Shown here one piece after another: positions 36,926 to 42,478 of a stretch of 42,478 nt of DNA; the first letter of the stretch is position 1, and every line of letters starts with the position of its first letter. This DNA is from Treponema sp. (GTDB lineage Bacteria > Spirochaetota > Spirochaetia > Treponematales > Treponemataceae). The position numbers and the translations under genes are program-made. Location: contig JAFXSM010000055.1 of assembly GCA_017525605.1 (NCBI GenBank), forward strand, positions 1 to 42,478, in the 5' to 3' direction. Below the pieces are notes generated by a model, which was not told the DNA's origin, searched no databases, and worked only from the letters and a program-made list of their open reading frames with translations.

Positions 36926-38362
36926 TTACTTTTTCGTAGGGCCAATCTTCGCGGCAAGCATCGTCACGTCGTCGTGGAGCCTTGCGTCGCCGTTGTAATC
37001 CATTACGAGATTCGCAATATCGTTGATGAATTCGTCAGGAGATTTTCCTGCGCTCGCCTTGATTGTGTCCGTATAAAGCTGAGTGTCGCCAAGCTCGATT
37101 TTCTCTTCGTTCATAACTTCGGAAACGCCGTCCGAAGCCATCAGAATCATGTCGCCGGAGAAAAGCCTCTGTTCCGCAATCGGAATGTCATCGTCAAGCG
37201 GAATGATTCCGACAATCGAGCAGTTTGAAGAAAGCGGCTTAATCCTGTAACCTTCCGGGGATTTCGTGATGATAATCGGATCGGACATCGAAGCGTTGAT
37301 GTAACGGATGCGCATTTTTTCGGTGTCGATTACGCCCATGAAAAGTACCGTGTACTTGTCCTGCAAGTGCATACTCTTTATCGACTCGTCTATGGCGTGG
37401 ATTGTGCCGACCAAATCCTCTTTGTCCTCGCGGATTTTGACGGTGTTCATAACGAGTCCCATGACGAGAGCCGCCGCCATACCTTTTCCCGAAACGTCGC
37501 CTAGCATGACGAAAGTCTTGTGCTCGTCAATCGGAAGCACCGTGTAATAGTCGCCCGAAACGTTAATGAGCGGTCTGAAATACGCCGCGAATTTCACGCG
37601 CTCGACTTCCGGGAGCTTTGCAGGCAAGAACGACCTCTGTGTGTCCGCAAGCTGCGCCCATTCGCGCGAAAGGTCTGAAATCTCGGACAAATCCTTGATG
37701 ATTCTGGAACGGTTCTGGAACCTGACGAATTCCTCGAAAATCTTCGGGAAAATCTCCGGGTCGAAAAGGTACATGTAACGGCAGAAAATGAAGAAATGCT
37801 CGCCGCAGTTCGAGAAGAGAACGCCGCGCGAAAACTTTGATTTCGTGACGAGACCGCAGTTTTCGTCGAAGAAGAAGATTCCGTCCGGCCAGTCACCGTC
37901 GAAGTTCTCGATGAGGGTGTTCAGCATCTCGCTTCGGTTCTGGTTGAACGTTCCCGCGACGAGCCTGTTCGGGCTGTTGTAGAAAGTGTAGTTCGTGACG
38001 CTCTCAACGTAGAAAACGGAGCAGTCGGCACGCATCTCAAGGATTTCCGCGATGATCCTGTAAAAATCTTCGAGGGAATAGCAGAAACGGAGTTTCTCGA
38101 CAAATTCCGTGAAATATGCAGTCGCACCGCTTTCCATCGTCTTCTTCTCAAGTTTTTCCGTATAGCTGGTGTAGATTGAAACGCTGGCAAAACTCAGAAT
38201 GATGAAGAGAATTGCAGTGACAATAATAGGGAAGAAATTCGAATAGATTCTGTAATCATTAATCTTTGTCTGCGGAGCGAGCGAAATCGCCAATGTTATG
38301 AAAATCACAGCCGCAACAAGATTGACCACAATCAAAGCAGCGCGTCTTTTGGTCTTGTACAT
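36926..38362 (-). CDS. membrane SpoIIE/RsbU-type phosphatase
   Basis: This 478-aa protein has two N-terminal membrane helices (about residues 9-29 and 44-67), a GAF-like region (about 95-225), an RsbU linker (TQRSFLPAKLPEVERVKFAA) and a SpoIIE phosphatase domain with NVSGDYYTVLP, MLGDVSGKGMAAALVMG, ASDGVSEVMN and LHDDVTMLAAKIG. It is first in the operon phosphatase-phosphatase-STAS-VanY. Two phosphatases with different sensors can feed two signals into one STAS switch. Confidence 0.9.
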   Translation of the reverse strand: MYKTKRRAALIVVNLVAAVIFITLAISLAPQTKINDYRIYSNFFPIIVTAILFIILSFASVSIYTSYTEKLEKKTMESGATAYFTEFVEKLRFCYSLEDFYRIIAEILEMRADCSVFYVESVTNYTFYNSPNRLVAGTFNQNRSEMLNTLIENFDGDWPDGIFFFDENCGLVTKSKFSRGVLFSNCGEHFFIFCRYMYLFDPEIFPKIFEEFVRFQNRSRIIKDLSEISDLSREWAQLADTQRSFLPAKLPEVERVKFAAYFRPLINVSGDYYTVLPIDEHKTFVMLGDVSGKGMAAALVMGLVMNTVKIREDKEDLVGTIHAIDESIKSMHLQDKYTVLFMGVIDTEKMRIRYINASMSDPIIITKSPEGYRIKPLSSNCSIVGIIPLDDDIPIAEQRLFSGDMILMASDGVSEVMNEEKIELGDTQLYTDTIKASAGKSPDEFINDIANLVMDYNGDARLHDDVTMLAAKIGPTKK

Positions 38363-38444
38363 AGAAACTCCATGATTAAACCTGTCAGGTCTATTTTAAA
38401 TGCTAAGTCAGTTCTTTATATTATCGATTATCGGAAAATTTACT

Positions 38445-38795
38445 TCAGAATTCGTTCGAATTATCGAAATCATTTCTGCCTTTTTTGAAATTCGATGCCA
38501 TATTCTTTTTTTTTTCGAAAAACCTGCGCCTGTCCTGCACGTTCCGCTCCGTCCTCTCGACGGCCTCGCTGACACGCACCTTCCGCCCGTCGATTTCTTT
38601 TCCGTTCAATGATGAAACCGCATCGATGGCGGCATTGTCGTCGGCCATCTCGACAAAACCGAATCCCTTCGAAAGCTCGGAGAACTGGTCTTTTTTTATC
38701 GTGACAGACGAAACTTCGCCGAATTTGGAGAACAATTCAAGAAGCCTCTCCTCCGTGGTGCTGAAACTCATGTTACCTATGTAAATCTTTTTCAT
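38445..38795 (-). CDS. RRM-type RNA-binding protein
   Basis: This 116-aa protein is a single RNA-recognition motif with RNP2 KIYIGNMSF at the N-terminus and RNP1 KGFGFVEM at about residues 43-50, followed by a basic tail (RRRFFEKKKNMASNFKKGRND). Bacterial proteins of this kind (also common in cyanobacteria and spirochaetes) bind RNA and may act in cold adaptation or RNA folding. I start at the ATG at 38795; an in-frame ATG three codons earlier is possible. It has no Shine-Dalgarno and the -10 box ends 7 nt before the ATG, so the message may be leaderless. Confidence 0.88.
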   Translation of the reverse strand: MKKIYIGNMSFSTTEERLLELFSKFGEVSSVTIKKDQFSELSKGFGFVEMADDNAAIDAVSSLNGKEIDGRKVRVSEAVERTERNVQDRRRFFEKKKNMASNFKKGRNDFDNSNEF

Positions 38796-38816
38796 GGATT
38801 TCATTATAATCGAAGC
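38796..38816. promoter_or_regulatory. overlapping divergent -10 boxes, RRM gene / hslO
   Basis: The octamer ATTATAAT (38803-38810) contains TATAAT on both strands: 38805-38810 rightwards, 6 nt before the hslO ATG, and 38808-38803 leftwards, 7 nt before the RRM ATG. Leftwards a TTGTGC -35 sits 17 nt away (38831-38826); rightwards no good -35 is seen. The two genes are only 21 nt apart. Confidence 0.5.
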
Positions 38817-39782
38817 ATGGTTAAAGCACAAATTACAGATAAAGAGCTTCAGAAACATTTGGATTCGATACACAAAGACGAGATGACGATGTTCGTAATG
38901 GCGGACGGTCAGTTCAGGGGCGCATTCTTCAACGGGACACGGCTTGTAAACCAGATGCGCGCGAACCACAACCTCGGCATACTCGAAACGATGGTACTCG
39001 GACAGGCAATGCTCTGCGGTGCGCTTCTCATCCCGACGATGAAAGGCAGGGAGCATTTGACATTCAGATACGACACGATGGGGCCTGCAGCAGGCTTTTC
39101 GGTGGAAGCGGATTCGACAGGATACGTCCGCGGATATCTTCTGCAGCCGCACATCCCGATTGACAAGCCGCTTGAGAACTGGGATTTGACACCGTTTCTC
39201 GGAGAAGGCACGGTGACGATTTCACGAATCGGAGAGGGAATGAAGCAGGCACAGGTCGGAACTGTCGAAATCATGTACAAGAACATTGCGAAAGACCTTG
39301 CGTGGTATTTCAGCCAGTCGGAGCAGATTCACACGGCATTCAACACTTCCGTGCAGTTCGACTCAAAAGGACGCGTAATCGGAGCGGGCGGAATGTTTCT
39401 CCAGCATATTCCGTCGGCTGGCGGAAAGTCGAAGATTTCAGGCAACACGACGAAAGAAGCGACACAGGAAGAAACCGACAAGCTGATTCGCAAAGTCGAG
39501 AACGCATTCTCGGCAATGCCTTCTATCGGAAAGTGGTTCGCGGACGGAGGCGACATGGACGACGTGATTTACGGACTCTTCCGCGAATTCAACCCGACGG
39601 CAGTTCTCTCGCGCGATGTCAGATTCGACTGCCCGTGCAGCCTCGAAAATTACGCGCAGCAGATAAAGCACCTTTCGAAGGCGGAGCTTGACGACATCCT
39701 TAAAAACGACCCGGAGCCGATTGAAGTCGTCTGCCACAACTGCGGTTCAGTCTACAAAATCTACAAAGACATGCTCAGGTAG
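38817..39782 (+). CDS. hslO: redox-regulated chaperone Hsp33
   Basis: Hsp33 is a holdase activated by oxidation. The 321-aa protein shows the usual fold (MTMFVMADGQFRGAFFNGTR, GREHLTFRYDTMGPAAGF) and the C-terminal zinc/redox switch CxC (DCPCSLEN, about residue 272) and CxxC (CHNCGS, about residue 306). No Shine-Dalgarno; likely leaderless from the shared promoter. The next gene follows after 9 nt. Confidence 0.95.
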   Translation: MVKAQITDKELQKHLDSIHKDEMTMFVMADGQFRGAFFNGTRLVNQMRANHNLGILETMVLGQAMLCGALLIPTMKGREHLTFRYDTMGPAAGFSVEADSTGYVRGYLLQPHIPIDKPLENWDLTPFLGEGTVTISRIGEGMKQAQVGTVEIMYKNIAKDLAWYFSQSEQIHTAFNTSVQFDSKGRVIGAGGMFLQHIPSAGGKSKISGNTTKEATQEETDKLIRKVENAFSAMPSIGKWFADGGDMDDVIYGLFREFNPTAVLSRDVRFDCPCSLENYAQQIKHLSKAELDDILKNDPEPIEVVCHNCGSVYKIYKDMLR

Positions 39783-39791
39783 GTTTCGTAA

Positions 39792-41123
39792 ATGGAATCA
39801 AAAACAGAAGAAAAAAGGCAGAACGAGATTGAAATAAAAGACGAAATCAAAGTCAAAACAAAGCCGAAAGAAACGCAGAACGACAATTTCGTCATTTCGT
39901 ATTTCAAAAGCATCATATTTTCGGTGGAAGAGTACAGGACGATGGCACTTGCGTCCCTAATTGCGCTTCCGCTCGGAGCATTGGTCGCGCTCGTCGAGGT
40001 CGTGTTCGGAAAAGGTCTTGCGCTTGTGACAGGCATCCGACTTGAGCACAGGATGATTATGACCGACTGTCTTGCGATTGTGGGACTTGTCATAGCGATT
40101 CTCTACAAATATCTCGGTCAGAAAGCGAAAAAAGGAATGTCGCTCGTGTTCGCAGCCGCCGACAACAAAGAAAAGATTCCGCCGGTTCTCGTTCCGCTCG
40201 TGATGATTGCAAGCTGGCTCACGCACCTCTGCGGCGGAAGCGCGGGAAGAGAGGGCGTTGCAGTCCAGATTGGCGCGACGCTCACCGACCAGCTCGGATA
40301 CAGGCTGCAGAAATTCGGCATTTTCAAGAATTCGCGTGACACTTTCGTGATATGCGGAATTGCGGCAGGATTCGCGGGTCTTTTCCAGACACCGTTCGCG
40401 GCGATTTTCTTCTCGCTCGAAGTCCTCGTCTGCGGAGAGCTGAAATACAAATCGCTTTTCCCGGCGACAATCGCGGCGTTCACCTCGTATTACATCGCGG
40501 GAAAATTCGGCATACGCGCGGAGAAATTCCCGATAGCGACGCAGATGTTCAATCCGCAGCTGTTCATCAAGCTCGTCATTCTCGGTTTCGTTTTCGGTGT
40601 TGCAGGCGCATTTTTCGCGTCAACGCTCAGGCGAACGAAGAAATTCTTGAGCCACACATTCACGGACCCAGTCCTGAAAACTTTCGTCATGGGAGCAATA
40701 TTGAGCGCACTCTTCAATCTTCTGCACCAGGGGCGTTATTCAGGATTCGGAACGGAAATCACGGCGGCGGCTCTTACGGGCGGAAAAGTCTACGCTTACG
40801 ACTGGATTCTGAAACTCGTGCTGACGATTCTCACGCTTTCGGCAGGATTCATGGGCGGCGAGCTGACACCGATTTTCTCGATTGGCTCAAGCCTCGGCGC
40901 GGTCATCGCAGTGTTTTTTGGGTTGCCGCCGACATACGTTGCCGCACTCGGATATTCAGCAATGTTCGGAAGCGCGACAAACACGTTCCTCGCCCCAATC
41001 CTCATCGGCGCGGAGATATTCGGAACGCAGAACCTTCCGTCTTTGGTAGTAGTCTGCGCAATCTCATTCTTCTTCAACTTTGACAAAACCGTCTACGGAA
41101 GTCAGAAAAAGCTGAAGGATTAA
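39792..41123 (+). CDS. CLC-family chloride channel/antiporter
   Basis: This 443-aa protein has ten or more membrane helices and CLC selectivity motifs: GGSAGREGVAVQIG (the Glu corresponds to the gating glutamate of GREGP) and GGELTPIFSIGSSLGAV, with the repeat-related FAAIFFSLEVL. The first 45 residues are charged and cytoplasmic (many Lys/Glu). It may be a chloride or fluoride exporter; the sequence does not decide. It sits 9 nt after hslO and is probably co-transcribed. Confidence 0.88.
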   Translation: MESKTEEKRQNEIEIKDEIKVKTKPKETQNDNFVISYFKSIIFSVEEYRTMALASLIALPLGALVALVEVVFGKGLALVTGIRLEHRMIMTDCLAIVGLVIAILYKYLGQKAKKGMSLVFAAADNKEKIPPVLVPLVMIASWLTHLCGGSAGREGVAVQIGATLTDQLGYRLQKFGIFKNSRDTFVICGIAAGFAGLFQTPFAAIFFSLEVLVCGELKYKSLFPATIAAFTSYYIAGKFGIRAEKFPIATQMFNPQLFIKLVILGFVFGVAGAFFASTLRRTKKFLSHTFTDPVLKTFVMGAILSALFNLLHQGRYSGFGTEITAAALTGGKVYAYDWILKLVLTILTLSAGFMGGELTPIFSIGSSLGAVIAVFFGLPPTYVAALGYSAMFGSATNTFLAPILIGAEIFGTQNLPSLVVVCAISFFFNFDKTVYGSQKKLKD

Positions 41124-41159
41124 AATTCGCAAGAAAAATTTTTATAGGAGCAACGACAA

Positions 41160-41462
41160 ATGGTAAAACACGTGATTCTCTGGCAGCTGAAAGATGAACT
41201 TTCCGCAGAAGAAAAAGAAAACGTAAAGAAAGGAATCAAGGAAGGTCTTGAAGGTCTCAAAGGAAAAATCGAGGGCTTGAGGGAAATCAAAGTGAACATA
41301 ACTTCCCTTCCGTCTTCCACAGCGGATTTGATGCTCGACTCGACTTTCGACAATGCGGAATGCCTCAAAAACTATTCGACAAATCCGGCGCACGTCGAAG
41401 TCGCGAACAGCCGCGTCCGCCCGTTCACAAAAACAAGAAGCTGCCTCGATTTCGAAATCTAG
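41160..41462 (+). CDS. Dabb-domain (stress-responsive A/B barrel) protein
   Basis: This 100-aa protein matches the Dabb family: MVKHVILWQLKDELSAEEKE at the start, GLREIKVNITSL in the middle and the TNPAHVEVANSRVRPFTKTRSCLDFE ending. Such small dimeric proteins form ferredoxin-like barrels; function is usually unknown. GGAG precedes the ATG by about 10 nt. Confidence 0.88.
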   Translation: MVKHVILWQLKDELSAEEKENVKKGIKEGLEGLKGKIEGLREIKVNITSLPSSTADLMLDSTFDNAECLKNYSTNPAHVEVANSRVRPFTKTRSCLDFEI

Positions 41463-41480
41463 ATTCCGAAACAAATTCAG
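41462..41480. repeat. copy of REP-like repeat arm
   Basis: GATTCCGAAACAAATTCAG begins at the stop codon of the Dabb gene; the first 18 bases are identical to 32164-32181. The following bases (AACGAC) fit the usual continuation of this dispersed repeat. Confidence 0.5.
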
Positions 41481-41588
41481 AACGACGATTATAAGGCACA
41501 CGAAAGGCAGAATTCTTATTAAATTCAGTTCTGAAGCTTCTAACGAAAAAGCAACAAACGAAAACGAACAAAAACAGGAGAAAAAGAA

Positions 41589-42478
41589 ATGGCTAAAAAT
41601 CTCACGCCAATGACAGTTTTGTGCGGATATCTCGGAGCAGGAAAAACAACTTTGCTCAACCAGATTCTCTCTAACCAGGAAGGATACAAAGTCGCGGTAA
41701 TCGTAAACGACATCGGCGAAGTGAACGTAGACGCGAAGCTCATCGCTAACGGCGCAAAAATCACGGACACTTCGGACATCGTTCCGCTCACGAACGGATG
41801 TATCTGCTGCACATTGAAATCAGCACTCGCGCAGAACATCGAGAACCTCATCAAGACAGGAAAATACGACTACATCATGATTGAGGCTTCCGGTGTCTGC
41901 GAGCCGATGCCGATTGCGCAGGAACTTGAGACAATCAAGAACGGAAAACTCGACAATGTCGTCGGTGTCGTTGACGCTGCACGCCTCGTAGATGAATTTG
42001 CCGGCGGAGACAAACTCCTCGCAAAAGAAAAAATCGGCGAGGAAGACATCGAGTCGCTCCTCGTCCAGCAGATTGAGTTCTGCTCTACTCTCGTAATCAA
42101 CAAAAAGGATTTGGTCACAGAGGACGAATTCAAGAAAGTCCGCAAAGTCATCGAGACATTGCACCCTGGCGTGAAAATCATCGAGACAGACCACGGAAAA
42201 GTCGCTGTCGGAGAAATCCTTGCGACAGGTTCTTTCGACTTTGAGACAGTCTACGGCTCGGCAGGCTGGTGCAAGCAGCTTGAGGAAGGCGAAATCGACG
42301 ATGATGACGATGATGACGACCACGACGAGCATCATCACGAGCACAACCCGGAGCACGGAGAAGAAGGACATCACTGCGACGAGCACTGCGAACATCATCA
42401 CGACCATGACGATGACCACGACGAGCATGAGCACCATCACCACCACCACCACGAGCACAAGCACGAAGGCGACTCTGG
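41589..42478 (+). CDS. CobW/COG0523-family GTPase with His-rich tail (cut by window end)
   Basis: At least 296 residues are visible. Walker A GYLGAGKTTLLNQ (residues 13-25), NDIGEVNVDAKL, the metal motif GCICCT (C-x-C-C) and NKKDLV identify a G3E metallochaperone GTPase. After about residue 236 comes an extremely Asp/His-rich stretch that runs to the window end, probably a zinc, cobalt or nickel store. The usual C-terminal CobW_C domain would follow outside the window. GGAG precedes the ATG. The opposite strand also looks open here only because the His/Asp codons are biased. Confidence 0.92.
   Translation, partial: MAKNLTPMTVLCGYLGAGKTTLLNQILSNQEGYKVAVIVNDIGEVNVDAKLIANGAKITDTSDIVPLTNGCICCTLKSALAQNIENLIKTGKYDYIMIEASGVCEPMPIAQELETIKNGKLDNVVGVVDAARLVDEFAGGDKLLAKEKIGEEDIESLLVQQIEFCSTLVINKKDLVTEDEFKKVRKVIETLHPGVKIIETDHGKVAVGEILATGSFDFETVYGSAGWCKQLEEGEIDDDDDDDDHDEHHHEHNPEHGEEGHHCDEHCEHHHDHDDDHDEHEHHHHHHHEHKHEGDS

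Noticed and set aside
41820..42464. A long minus-strand frame of Val/Met/Leu-rich sequence
   Set aside because: It is the antisense of the CobW gene; the hydrophobic composition simply reflects His/Asp codons read backwards.

Overview
The window looks like the chromosome of a Treponema-type spirochaete. The flanks carry housekeeping genes in familiar spirochaete/Firmicute neighbourhoods: rplU-prp-rpmA, obgE-nadD-yqeK-lytR-rsfS, leuS, hslO, and SpoIIE-type phosphatases with a STAS protein. There are many small lipoproteins. Flank genes are moderately GC-rich, while the middle block (about 12.4-23.2 kb) is clearly AT-rich with different codon use. The genus is an inference from gene content and from the unusual integron layout; no rRNA is present to confirm it.

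Layout. 1-141 is the right end of an IS3-family insertion sequence. 202-5439 (minus strand) holds ribosome and NAD genes. 5593-11026 holds an MMPL/RND-type exporter, two LolA-like periplasmic proteins and a divergent ArsR repressor. 11163-12371 is an integron integrase (IntI), read in the same direction as the cassettes that follow it. 12372-23240 is a chromosomal integron array: attI region, eight cassettes, seven complete attC sites and several decayed ones. 23224-28137 holds a membrane-anchored PstS-like protein, small membrane and lipoproteins, and an unrecognised two-gene unit. A tRNA-Asn (28288-28360) and leuS follow, then a DMT transporter, uraA, a four-gene partner-switching/VanY operon, an RRM protein divergent from hslO, a CLC channel, a Dabb protein, and a CobW-type GTPase cut by the window end.

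The array is the most interesting part. Four of the first four cassettes are composite: an accessory gene at the 5' side and a toxin-antitoxin operon with its own promoter at the 3' side, next to attC. In each of these four operons the -10 box lies 5-6 nt from the toxin ATG and there is no Shine-Dalgarno sequence, so the toxins look leaderless, while every antitoxin has a good one. A fifth cassette ends in dinJ-yafQ. Six of eight cassettes begin, just after the recombination point, with a small GC-rich hairpin whose two arms change together between cassettes. All eight have an ATG at the recombination core that opens a short leader reading frame; in two cassettes lacking a Shine-Dalgarno this leader ends at or just before the gene start. 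Free-standing hairpins with the same TCRRG loop as the attC centres sit in front of most toxin-antitoxin units and look like eroded attC sites reused as terminators. The right border of the array (attC remnant plus the last bases of the pstS-like gene) is duplicated inside the array.

All function calls come from reading translated sequence and motifs; nothing was searched or computed.
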